A stretch of DNA of 24,703 nucleotides from Balamuthia mandrillaris (lineage: Eukaryota > Discosea > Longamoebia > Balamuthiidae): contig JAVKOQ010000604.1 in assembly GCA_031835245.1 (NCBI GenBank), positions 1-24,703 of the forward strand. Direction: 5' to 3'. The notes under the pieces are model-generated. The model saw nothing but the letters and a program-made list of their open reading frames with translations, had not been told where the DNA came from and searched no databases. This document shows, piece by piece, positions 1-9,549 of this stretch (position 1 is its first letter; each line of letters begins with the position of its first letter). Both the position numbers and the translations under genes were made by a program.

Positions 1-522
1 AGAGAGAGAGAGGAACAACAAGAGTGAGATAAGAGGAGAGAGGACAACAAAAGCGAAGAAGACCGAAGGAAAAAAGAGAACACGAGGTACGACAAGGAAA
101 ATGTAGAAGAAAGCGAGGAGAGCTAGGAAGAGGAAGTAGAAGCACAAAATGCAAAAGAAAAAAGTGAAAGAAACAATAATACAAGAAGAAGACACGAACC
201 GATGTATTTATACGGTTTCTTGAGGGCCGTAAGATTTCGTATGCATGTGTCCATTATCTCTTTGGTCCATTGAGAGACTGATGTATGGTGATATGTTTGG
301 CCAATTAGCGTCTCCTCCGTAGCCTACGAGGTGAGGATACCGTGAGTTTGAGGGCAGAGCCAACACAAATCGCAACATACCTCCTTCAGAATCTGTTGCA
401 CTTCTTCGACCGTCAATAACCGTCCTTGCTGTTTATCAACAACCGTTAGCAAAACACAACACTTTACGCAATGCCCCACTACGCTGTTGGCTCTACAAAA
501 AAAAAGAGCATAGCGCATACCT
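1..522. repeat. Left arm of a ~510-bp perfect inverted repeat
   Basis: Bases 13-522 are the exact reverse complement of 687-1197. Paired positions always sum to 1209, and I found no mismatch or indel on reading it through block by block, except one extra base where the arms enter the AG/CT microsatellite at the outer end. The inner ends diverge at 523 and 686, leaving a 164-nt spacer. The arm reaches the window edge inside (AG)n, so it may continue outside. It carries the minus-strand dynein light chain copy. A real recent inverted duplication (or one homogenised by gene conversion) and a fold-back assembly or amplification artefact both fit. Confidence 0.93.
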
Positions 523-532
523 CTGCCGCCAT
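1..532 (-). CDS. DYNLT: Tctex-type dynein light chain, minus-strand copy, 3' part off the window
   Basis: This is the 5' part of a Tctex1/DYNLT dynein light chain, a small dimeric subunit of cytoplasmic dynein that binds the intermediate chain and cargo. Exons read on the minus strand are 532-521 (Met-Ala-Ala-Glu), 428-381, and 323-200. Introns are 520-429 (GTATGC...TGCTAAC...CAG) and 380-324. The third intron starts at 199 and leaves the window before its acceptor. The visible protein starts MAAEQGRLLTVEEVQQ, then has the family's QTYHHTSVSQWT and KKPYKYI blocks. If completed as in the plus copy it would be 113 residues, the same length as human DYNLT1. The start is well placed: a short ATG exon directly before a good donor, with a pyrimidine/purine-rich leader. 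This copy, unlike its mirror partner, has a clear initiator codon. Confidence 0.8.
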
Positions 533-658
533 CTCTCTCTGTTTTGTTGGTTTCCCCACTTTTCTGCTTTTTGGTTGTTTCTTTTGTTTTTTTCTAATTA
601 TTTGGCTGGTCAACATGTGCTCTTGCTCCACTCAATTTGATACCCAACCCAAACAAAG
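533..658. promoter_or_regulatory. Spacer between inverted copies, candidate shared promoter
   Basis: This unpaired spacer of the inverted repeat lies upstream of both dynein light chain copies. On the plus strand it is strongly T/C-rich with G/T runs; no clear TATA box or other motif is recognisable. If the inverted repeat is real, it would have to drive both genes. If the repeat is a fold-back artefact, this is simply the single true promoter of the gene read backwards. The role is inferred from position only. Confidence 0.35.
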
Positions 659-1194
659 GCAGCTGCGAGAGAGGAGGAAGCAGCGAAGGTATGCGCTATG
701 CTCTTTTTTTTTGTAGAGCCAACAGCGTAGTGGGGCATTGCGTAAAGTGTTGTGTTTTGCTAACGGTTGTTGATAAACAGCAAGGACGGTTATTGACGGT
801 CGAAGAAGTGCAACAGATTCTGAAGGAGGTATGTTGCGATTTGTGTTGGCTCTGCCCTCAAACTCACGGTATCCTCACCTCGTAGGCTACGGAGGAGACG
901 CTAATTGGCCAAACATATCACCATACATCAGTCTCTCAATGGACCAAAGAGATAATGGACACATGCATACGAAATCTTACGGCCCTCAAGAAACCGTATA
1001 AATACATCGGTTCGTGTCTTCTTCTTGTATTATTGTTTCTTTCACTTTTTTCTTTTGCATTTTGTGCTTCTACTTCCTCTTCCTAGCTCTCCTCGCTTTC
1101 TTCTACATTTTCCTTGTCGTACCTCGTGTTCTCTTTTTTCCTTCGGTCTTCTTCGCTTTTGTTGTCCTCTCTCCTCTTATCTCACTCTTGTTGT

Positions 1195-1230
<36 letters not shown>

Positions 1231-1513
1231 GCCGATTCATGCTGCTATGTTCAGTGAGTTGCACGATATTACAAAAGAAGGGGACCGGTTTCCACTCAGC
1301 AAGTTCATGCTATTGGGATAGTTCTACAGATGGTACCGTCAACCCACCTCTCTTTCCTGTCTGCTTGGTATCTTCCTCACGCTAAACCCCTCTATTTCTT
1401 TTTCTTTTCTTTTCTTTTTTCACCCAATAACAGCAAGCCATTCGTATCGGTTCGAGAACAAGACTCTGCATTGTATGACCACTGTATTTGCTGTTGGTGT
1501 ACCTTTTGAATGA
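615..1513 (+). CDS. DYNLT: Tctex-type dynein light chain, plus-strand copy, start unresolved
   Basis: This is a cytoplasmic dynein light chain of the Tctex1/DYNLT family. Secure coding exons are 781-828, 886-1009, 1255-1332 and 1434-1513 (TGA). They join in frame to give QGRLLTVEEVQQILKE, the SQWT block, KKPYKYIVSCTILQKKGTGF, the hallmark HSASSCYWDSSTD and a C-terminal YRFENKTLHCMTTVFAVG strand, as in human DYNLT1. The 5' end is a problem. The intron that is clean in the minus copy is present here as 689-780, but the exon before it (reading Ala-Ala-Lys just before the donor) has no ATG in the required frame before a TGA at 638. Alternatives are ATG 615 with an implausibly short 28- or 37-nt intron, or ATG 691 with intron 1 retained. 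So this copy may be 5'-defective or use an unusual start. Confidence 0.8.
687..1209. repeat. Right arm of the inverted repeat, ending in a (TC)n tract
   Basis: Mirror partner of 1-522; pairs sum to 1209. It spans intron 1, two exons and most of intron 3 of the plus-strand dynein light chain gene. Its outer end is the (TC)n run at about 1198-1228, which lies some 25 nt before the intron acceptor at 1252-1254. Sequence beyond 1228 (the last two exons) has no mirror inside the window because the left arm meets the edge there. Confidence 0.93.
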
Positions 1514-2208
1514 GTGAATGAACTAAACGTTTTTTTCATGGAAAAAAAAAGGAAAGACTCTCTCTCTCTCTCTCTCACTTTCGTGTCGTTTCTTTCGTTC
1601 GCTCGTCTATCTTTGTGTTTGACCGCTTCAGCTCAAAGAAAAAGGAAAGCTCGTTGTCATCTTATCGACAACAACAACAAGAGACAACCATGCCTTGCCT
1701 TTTCGCTTTCTCTCTCCGCAAAAAAAAAAAAAAAAACAGGAAAAATTCTGTCGACACTAGATCGGAAAAGCCAAGCTTGCGATTGGAACACGTCATGCTG
1801 CCAGACTGAAAAGGAAAATATGGCTTGATTCGGAACGCACCTCTTCGAAGAACTTCGCGCCTTTTTGCCATAGCAACTTCGTAACAACCAATGGATGCGA
1901 GCTGGAGTGACGTGAGCAGCAGATATCTTTCCTAAATATGAAGTCGGCGGTTCGGGTAAGTCTTTGCATCTTGAAAAAATTTTTTGTTCTTCCATTTTCA
2001 TTCTTTTTTGTTTGTACTCGTGTGCCTACCACACTTGCCCTCTGTCTTCGTCTTCGTCCCTTCTGTTCCTCTATAGTATTGGCGTATTTCTTCTTGCCAT
2101 ATTTTTTTCATTTGTTTTTCTTCCTTTTTATTTTTTTAAAATCTCTTCGTATTGGTGTCTGGCGTCTATACACCTTCTTGTCTATATTCCTCTCTTTTAT
2201 AATTATAC
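1514..2208. other. Intergenic region with likely 5' UTR intron of the next gene
   Basis: It holds a short CT run (about 1558-1577), an A-run near 1720-1736 and long T-rich stretches. A perfect donor GTAAGT at 1956 follows a six-codon frame that starts at ATG 1938 (MKSAVR). No acceptor before 2209 joins that frame to the SANT gene. The most likely reading is a 5' UTR intron or a small upstream frame; an alternative acceptor inside the next exon (CAG at 2356-2358) would join in frame but lacks a pyrimidine tract. No RNA gene or mobile element seen. Confidence 0.4.
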
Positions 2209-5200
2209 ATGAGCCTTGTTCCGTATTCGCAACCTTCCCCTCCTGACTTCTTTCCCGATCCTGCTACTGAACATCCCGCCCCTTTCGCCGAAACCGATAC
2301 CCTCAACAATACCTACGTCAATACAAGCTATACCAGTACAAACTTTGCGGAAAGTCAGTATTGGGAACACCCAGCGCATCCTTCTTGGACTTTGGAAGAC
2401 ACCAAACTATTACAAGAAGCTGTTAAGACACACGGTCCTGACTGGAAGCGTGTAGCTGATGCTCCTTTTTCTCGGGCGCATGGTGCAGAGGTTTGTCCCT
2501 TTTCGTTTTTCTTTCTTTTTCTTCTTTATGTTAACAATCCGTCTCTTGTTTCATTTTTGTCTAAACAATAGGAGTGTCACGCACGCTATCAATCACTAGT
2601 CAGCGTTTGCAACGCCCATTTTGTACAGAGCATGGACCCCTTCGACGAAGACAGGGGCACCAACCATAACTTTCACGACTCTACCGCCATCGTGGACATG
2701 AGTAACTACGTTGTCGGCGGGGAAGGCAATAACGACGATGATGAAGACTTTTTGTGTGGTGCTGACGACGACGCTACATCGCCCATGGCAACTACCTCAA
2801 CCTCTGCCTCAGCATTCTCTTCACAAGAAGACGAAGAGGAAGAAGGAGAAACCGACCCATTTGCAGGCATGGGTGATCCAACGTACAATAACGCCGACGA
2901 AGACAAGCCCTCCGAGTCTAAGAGCTGGAAGGAGAATCGGCGGCGAGCTTTGGGATCCAATGGCAACCTCTTTAAGGCCAACTCTCAAAGCAGCTCGATG
3001 GATGATCTTGCACAAGCGTTCAAGGATCCCAAGCTCTATCTCTCACTATGCCAAGAAGAGTCTCCCTCTCCTCCCTCTACCTCCTCTTCTCACTCGAACC
3101 TACCTCAGTTCGAGGACCTACTCAAGCTCGACGGTTCCTCCTCTGGTCACTCTGCAATGCCAGAAGAGGATGATAGTTCTCTGCACTTGAGCGGCGCGGG
3201 TGATAAGGGTCATGAAGCTGGTGTTGTTGAATATCCCATGAAGGCGCCCATGCTTTCGACGATAAACGAGATGCCGGAGGAAGAATCTTCCAAGCAACTT
3301 ATAGACTCATCTTCTTCTTCTACGTCTTCTTCAGCCTCAACGATCGCCATAACGAGCCCCTCTCAATGCCCGTCCCTAGGTGATACCATCGCCTCGGCTT
3401 CATCTTCTCCACCATCCTCTATTCCATCTTCTCTTCTCTCTGGTTCTGCTGCTAATTCAATTGCCATTGGGCCTACCACACAACTGCTTTCCCAACCTAC
3501 ATCAGCGTTTCCCTCTTCCTCCACTTCCTCAACGCTGAAGATTACTACTTCAGCGCTTAAGAGAAAGAGCTCTGAGGAAACCAAGAAATCCACCTCCACT
3601 TCTTCTCCCTCAATCAGTACCTCTTCTTTGCAATCAAGTTTGAACAAAACAGGAAGCAACAGCAGTATTTCCAACAATAACAACAACGCCAAAGGACTCA
3701 AGAAAAGACAAAGGAAGCGTCGAACAGCAGCTGAAATTGAGCGGAAGTTCAAGTGTGAGATGCCTAGCTGCTGCAAGTCCTACGGATCTGAAGGCGCCTT
3801 AAAGATGCACATTAAACTGAAGCATCCAGGAGCAAAACAACCCAGCCTCAAAGTAACTCCCGGCCATCGAAACCCTCTTCATCCTCTCCTCCTCAACATG
3901 AACATGAATATGAACATGAACATGAGCCAATTCATAGCCCCCTTTGGCTTACCTCAAATGATGGTCTCTTCTCCCGTCTTTCCTCAACACATCCTTCCAG
4001 CCCCCCAACAAGCCACCAACAACAGTGCCGCCGCCGCAGCTGCAGCTGCAGCAGCCGCTGCCGCCAGCAGCAACAACACTCTGATGACAAACATGGTGAC
4101 CGCCCTTGGTGGTCTAAACGGCTTGCAACTAGGGGCTGGCCTTGCCACGGGAGTCAATCCATTTTGTGACTTGAACATGGGCCTCGCGCCGGCCACCCTT
4201 CAACAACTGTTATTCCCTCAGCTGCTGGGAGCTGGACAGGCTGCATTCTTTGCTCCTCCTCCTTCCACTGGTCTTCCCACTTCGAACGCAGATGGTTCTT
4301 CCCATCTCTCGCCCACCCCCTTTTGCTCGACTTCATCGTCCACCTCGGCATCTGCGCCCTCCACATCGCTCCCGGTTTTAACCTCCCCATCGTTAGAGGA
4401 GGGGACTGTCCCAACCACGGCGGGGCCTGCTGGCTTGACGTTTGACACACGAGGCGCTTTAGATGCTGCCACTCTCTCTGCGGCGTTGACTTCGCTCAAC
4501 ACCTCTCTGTCGTCTCTGGCCCCTGACATGCGCCAACCCAAGCAGCAACAATCTCAACAAGAGAACAACAATACCAACCAAGAAAAGACTTCTTCCTCAA
4601 CAGAAAAGGCGTTGGTTTACATCGACACAACCAAGCAGTTGCAAAAAGAGCAACAGCAGCTGCAACAGCAACAGCAGCAACAGCAGCTGCAACAGCAACA
4701 GCAGCAACAACAGCAGCAACAGCAACAGCAACAACAACAGCAACAACAACAGCAGCAACAGCAACAACAGCAAAATAAACAACAGCCAGTTCCCCCCGAA
4801 GAAGCGAAACAAAACGCGGAGGCGGAAGCCATGGTAGCTGGGCTTTTGTCCACCGATGTTTATGCTCCTGAGAACAGCGCAGCCAATGGCGGGAGCGACA
4901 ATTCTTTCTTCCAACAAGTGACTATCAAGTTGGAAAAGGAAACAAATGCAACGAACGATGAAGTAACAAGGATGGCAACACCAGAGCACGTGGAGGGAGG
5001 ACAACACACCATGGAAGCAGAAACGGCGGTGGCCTCACCCATTGAGGAGCATCAAGCTTCCGTATCGTCCCTCGAGCAAGAGCCCGTTCACGATGAACAA
5101 GATGAACACGTGGACCATCATGCCTTCCTCGCTTTGGAAGAGGAGGACAGAGGTCTTAACCTGCACGAACTCCTACAGAAGAGGCACCAAATCAAGTTGG

Positions 5201-6531
5201 AGAGACTAGAAGAACTTGGTCAATCGGACGTATTGCACCCCTTCATGATGGACGTGGAAGGTTCCATGCTCAACAGCGCAGCTATCAAGAAAACTTGCGA
5301 AGAGAGCGTCAACAGTACCACCAGCGGTGTAGGTAACTCTACAGGTCTGTTGCCTTCCTTCTATGCCCCGTCCAATCTGCTCTCCCACAGCCGCTTGAAG
5401 CTCAGTTCCTCCGACATCCACTCGGACGCGTTTTTCACGTCGTTTGCTCCTCCCTCGCCCACCATGTTTCCCTCCGTGCCCTCCTCCCTCTCCAACTCTG
5501 CCGTGTCTATTCCTGCGTTTGAGTTTGCAGCCAACGCTCTTCAACTTGGAGAGGAGGCCGTCAGCGCCATGATGGCTGGTTACGGCGAGGAGGAAGGCGT
5601 ACATGCAGGACCTCTGCCTAACGTGGAGACCCTCCTCATGCTTGCTGAGGAGGAGTTCATGCATACGCAGTACGCTATGGAGACCGCTGGTCTCAATGCC
5701 AGCGCGGTCCCAGTCCCTCCACGACAGGACTACTCCCTGCCATATCTCAAGTTAGAGATAGGGTCCTTCTCGCATCAGACACAACCAGAGAACCACACGA
5801 AAAAAGGAGCGGCGAGGGCAACCTGCACCATCCACTTCAGATATGACAGCAAGGCTCTGGAGTACGAGCTACGCAGCTCTTCCAAGAGGGAGCTTGGCGA
5901 CGGTGTCTATGTGCGTTGCCCCTTTGAGCACATTGTTGGATTCGGGCTAGAGCAGAAGCCGGATCGAGACGTACTCATCATCGAGTTTGCACGGCCGCCA
6001 TCCATCTGCCCTGCTGACAGGCCTCCCCATCAGAACTCCTCCTCCAGAAGAAAACGAAGACAAGGGTTGTCCAAACGAGCGGCTGCTCTGTTGGAGCTCT
6101 CTCGGGAGGAGGTGGGTCGTTGCAGGAGGCATGTCCTCCACTTCAGCAAAGAGCAGCTGAACTACCCATTGGAGATTCTTTTAGCCTGTGACATGCGGCT
6201 GAGGGAGCTCGCTCAGCTCGGATTGCCTCCAATCACGAACCCATTCTTCCCCGATGCCTGTCTTCCTCCGCAGCACAACGTCCTTCACCAGTTCCATAAT
6301 CTTCATCCACCTGCCCCCGTTCAGGAGCCTTCCTCCTTCCTTCAAGTCCATCACTACCAACCTCATTCTACTAGTACAGTTGGCAGAAATTCATCTTCGT
6401 CCTCCTCTTCCTCTTGTTCCTCTTCGGCGTCGTTTTCCATGTCTTCGTCTGCGGGAGAGAGCGGCTTGATGAGCTGTGTTGGCACGGATGACTTTGTGGT
6501 GGGAGAGCCTTTCTCTACATTTGCCTCTTAA
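2209..6531 (+). CDS. SANT/Myb plus C2H2 zinc-finger regulatory protein
   Basis: Two exons, 2209-2490 and 2572-6531 (TAA), joined in phase 0 through an 81-nt intron inside the SANT domain, give 1413 residues. Residues ~58-108 form one Myb/SANT repeat: PSWTLEDTKLLQEAVK, DWKRVADAPF, then ECHARYQSLV after the splice. Residues ~484-508 form a single C2H2 finger with C-x4-C-x12-H-x4-H spacing, preceded by the basic stretch LKKRQRKRRTAAEIERK. Between and after lie Ser/Thr-rich linkers, Met-Asn repeats, a poly-Ala run (~579-593), a poly-Gln tract (~786-830) and acidic segments. A compact, non-repetitive C-terminal block (~1176-1310), including VRCPFEHIVGFGLEQ and FARPPS, looks folded. Likely a nuclear DNA-binding transcription or chromatin regulator. 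I do not recognise an orthologue. The start at 2209 is the first ATG in frame; an unspliced leader is assumed. Confidence 0.85.
4027..4066 (+). repeat. Poly-Ala codon tract
   Basis: A run of GCN codons, mostly mixed GCC/GCA/GCT, encodes about 13 consecutive alanines in the SANT/C2H2 protein. The mixed codons suggest selection on, or age of, the peptide run rather than fresh slippage of one codon. Confidence 0.85.
4631..4775 (+). repeat. Poly-Gln (CAG/CAA)n tract
   Basis: CAG and CAA codons alternate with a few CTG (Leu) codons and encode roughly 45 glutamines in the SANT/C2H2 protein. Interruptions by CAA and CTG should limit slippage compared with pure CAG. Such tracts are common in protist transcription regulators. 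Confidence 0.9.
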
Positions 6532-7028
6532 CCCGACACGTTCGATGCGATAGAGAGGACGAAGGAAGGAAGTACTTGCGATTTGGTGAGCATACTATGT
6601 GCTGCATCATGATGCAAACGATAGTTCATAGCTGACGAACGATGGATGTGCGTATGGACAGACGGATAGTGGATGGCAGACGCAAAAAAACAGAAACTCA
6701 GAAAAACAGAACAAAGCAGCAAAAACTGTGGCGTTGTGGACATGTTCATATATACAGCGCGTAGAGCGTGTTCACAACGGCAGCTTCTGCTCCTTCCACA
6801 AAGACATCACTACTGCTTGCTCAATCCGGAGAAGGTGATTATTAGTGAGACAAGACGCACACATGTCGGCGCCTGTCATATCCCAAACTCTTTAAAAAAA
6901 ATGTGAGGTTCTCTCATTCTCTCTCTCTCAGCCGTGTACAGAACGAACTCTGTGAGGAAATGAAAGATGAATAAACAGCACCCTCTGTCTTTCATTATCC
7001 GTTGAACGTAATCCCTCTTTTTTTTTTT

Positions 7029-7089
7029 GCCGTTCGCACTTATTGGTAACCGCAGTGCTGTAGTACTTGGACCAATAAGTGCGAACGGC
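7029..7089. repeat. 19-bp perfect inverted repeat, 23-nt loop
   Basis: The arm gccgttcgcacttattggt at 7029-7047 is matched by its exact reverse complement at 7071-7089. The 23-nt loop is not repetitive. It sits about 270 nt upstream of the F-box start codon. A cruciform, a palindromic protein-binding site, a small-RNA hairpin or a relic of a short palindromic element are all possible; no transposase or target duplication is visible. Confidence 0.9.
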
Positions 7090-7154
7090 TTCGAGAGAGG
7101 GCCCTGCGCGCAATGCCGTTGTTTGCACTTTTCCCATACGCCGCCGCTAGCGAT

Positions 7155-7265
7155 GAGAGAGAGGAGAGGAGAGAGGAGAGAGGAGAGGAGAGAGGAGAGA
7201 GGAGAGAGGAGAGAGCAGAGAGGAGAGAGCAGAGAGATGCGAGCAGAGAGCAGAGAGGAGAGAGG
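7155..7265 (+). repeat. GAGAGGAGA-type minisatellite
   Basis: About 110 nt of almost pure purine on the plus strand, built from variants of GAGAGGAGA with occasional GCAGAGA. It lies about 95 nt before the F-box start codon, in the presumed promoter or 5' UTR. Pure purine mirror-like tracts can form triplex DNA; any effect here is inference. Confidence 0.85.
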
Positions 7266-7357
7266 ATACATTGGGGCAAGGAAGGGGATCGATGCTCACC
7301 ACCGTCCGTTTTAATTTTTTTTTATGTGAAAGCAGGAACAACAGACAAGAGAGAGAG

Positions 7358-8456
7358 ATGGAGAAAAAGGTAGCGGGAGTATGTGCGGTGGATCAACTGC
7401 CCACGGAGGTCTTGTTCCTCATACTCTCGAACCTCGGCAACGTGGAAGACCTGGTGGCGGCTTCGCTGGTCTGCAAAGAATGGTGCTCCGTGGCTCATGA
7501 CCAGCTCATGTGGAAGGCTCTCTACTGGAGGCTCTCATTTCTTCATGTAGACGCGCTCTTGTTCTCTCCGCTCTTTCGCCTCCTCCTCTCTTCTTTGCTC
7601 ACCTCGACAAAAATGCACATAACAGGGAGAAGAGGGAGCAGCTACCGTTTCAACCCGATCTGCTGCAACGCTGATGGTTGCCGAGGAGAGCCAAGACTGG
7701 CGCAAGAAGTTTAGGGAGCGAGTGGCAGGCGATAAAACGTGGATGAATGGCAGGCATGAGCCCGTGTTCTTCAACCCGACGGAGGCTGCCGCCAAAAAGT
7801 ACAACACCACTAAGGTGTCCTCCAGTTTTAGAGGCTGCGCCTTTTCGCCTGTCGTATGCTCTTCTCTCTTGTTTGTCTTTATTGCTTTCTCTTTTTCACT
7901 TACTCTCTCGTTTGTGCGTTCTGTTTTGTGTTGTTCTTTGGTCACCCTACTTTTTGTTTATAACAACCAACAAGAACGAGTCATTGTTTTCAACGGCTTG
8001 CTACAATGGAATGGCTTGCCTATGCAATGCAGCCGCTCGCTCTCCCACCGAGAAGCTGGTTAAACAAGTTCAGCTTATCGGGCGCCTTCACAGCACTCGG
8101 TGGAACCTTGATGGCACTAAGGTCTTTCTTCTCATTCTTGTTCTTCCTCTGCTTCTTTTGCTCTTCTCTCCTCATGTCTCCTCTCGCCTATCTCAATACT
8201 TTTTTCCTCCAAACAAAAGGTCATGTTTGGATCTCACAACAACAGCTTGTCAGTGGTGGACGTGGAAAGATGGGAGCCACTCCATCAGTATGCTAATCAG
8301 TTCTTTGGAGGTTCAGATCGTGGGGCGTTGGCCATCTCCCAAGAAGATCCAAACCTGGTGGCTGGAGGCGGCAATCCAGGCGCAGAACATGCCCTCTTTG
8401 ACATTCGAGTCAAAGACAAACCTATCCGAACTTGGAAGGTTCGCTTCTTTCTTTCA

Positions 8457-8492
<36 letters not shown>

Positions 8493-9453
8493 CTCTCTTG
8501 TTACTCACGATGCACCATTTTGGAAAACCAGGCGCATACACATACGATAAGGGACATGTGCTTCGTGGATGGAAGCTGGTTTGGGCTGTCGTCTGGAGAG
8601 TTGCTTTTGTCTTGTGGGAATGGAGCTAATAGCTCCGGCCAAGCCATCGTGAGTAGTGTTTTCGTGTTTTGTTTGTCCTCGTTCTAATAGCCTCTTGCTT
8701 CATGACACAAACAAAGCTGTGTGATTTGGCTGGCAATGTTCTCGCGAGTCGCTGCATCATGGAAGCGGGGGAGAGTTCTCACTGGTTGGCAGGCGCCTAT
8801 TCAGTCACAGTAACACCGCCTTACTTTGGTTCGGGGAACAAAGCTAAATATGACTCTAAACGTGTGTAGCTTTTTTCCCGTTTATTTCTTTTCTCGTCCA
8901 TCCCCCTTATTTTTTAAATACACAACAGGTTGTGTGACAGTAGGTCTTAATGGTAAAGTCTTGCTACTTCCGTGCAACCAATTTACCAACTCCAATTACG
9001 AGAAATTCATATTCCTTTCTCACCTTCCGCTAAGGCCTGTATGGAAGCTAAGGTAACCGCTTTTTTGCTCTTCATGCATTACTATTTCTCTTTTTTTTCT
9101 CTTTCTTTCTTTCTCCTCGGCTAAGTACATATTGCAAACAGGTATAACAGTAACGGCACTCTATTGTTCGCTGCATCGGATGGAGGCGTTGTCAACATGT
9201 ACCATCGCAAAGAAGATGGGTCTCATATCATGGTAAAAAAGATTATCCAACACCTCAACGACATCGAGGACTGTGACATTTCTATTCACGATAATTGTGC
9301 GTATAGCCCGTTCTCTTTCGTGGTCTCTGCATTCTGTCTCTATCTCTATCTTTCTCTCGATGAATTCATCGTCTAACAACCGTGTTGTCCACAGACTTAA
9401 TAACAGCCTTGCAAGATGACACTATTGGCATTGTGGCGCCTGTTTTCCATTGA
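7358..9453 (+). CDS. F-box/WD40-repeat protein
   Basis: Nine exons: 7358-7546, 7626-7850, 7975-8121, 8220-8438, 8532-8648, 8717-8861, 8929-9052, 9142-9296, 9395-9453 (TGA). All introns are GT-AG and the frame is kept throughout, giving 459 residues. Residues ~10-58 are an F-box (DQLPTEVLFLILSNLG, ASLVCKEWCSVA, LMWKALYWR), the SKP1-binding module of SCF ubiquitin ligases. The remainder shows WD40-like strands: FRGCAFSP joined to NESLFSTACYNG, TRWNLDGTKVMFGSHNNSL, SWFGLSSGELLLSCGNG, CVTVGLNGKVLLLP and VWKLRYNSNGTLLFAASDGG. By family logic it recruits a substrate to SCF through the propeller. I cannot name a specific orthologue. Intron 4 contains a (TC)n run. Confidence 0.85.
8460..8498 (+). repeat. 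Intronic (TC)n microsatellite
   Basis: A near-pure TC run inside the intron 8439-8531 of the F-box/WD40 gene, pyrimidine-rich on the sense strand and about 35 nt before the acceptor. Confidence 0.9.
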
Positions 9454-9549
9454 TTTACACACCATTGACATGTGCTTGTAACACTACACTGTACTAAACA
9501 TGCCCTCCTTTTCGCTGTCCGTTGTTTCTTTGAGTTTGCTGCACGGTGG

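Larger units (their letters stand above)
6532..7357. other. Intergenic region with hairpin and GA minisatellite
   Basis: This 826-nt gap follows the SANT gene and precedes the F-box gene. It has no convincing coding frame. It contains the 19-bp inverted repeat at 7029-7089 and the GAGAGGAGA-type minisatellite at 7155-7265, both listed separately. The rest looks like a 3' UTR and promoter with no motif I can name. Confidence 0.6.

Noticed and set aside
689-716. 28-nt intron in the plus-strand dynein light chain gene
   Set aside because: All anchored introns here are 55 nt or longer, and the mirror copy supports a 92-nt intron with a good branch site.
1430-1460. tRNA-like B-box (GGTTCGAGA)
   Set aside because: It lies inside a coding exon of the dynein light chain gene, and no cloverleaf can be drawn around it.
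7029-7089. MITE or other DNA transposon built on the 19-bp inverted repeat
   Set aside because: The element is only 61 bp, and no target-site duplication or second copy is visible in the window; kept only as a hairpin.
7155-7265. CRISPR-like array
   Set aside because: The units are short, contiguous and variable with no spacers; it is a purine minisatellite in a eukaryotic promoter.
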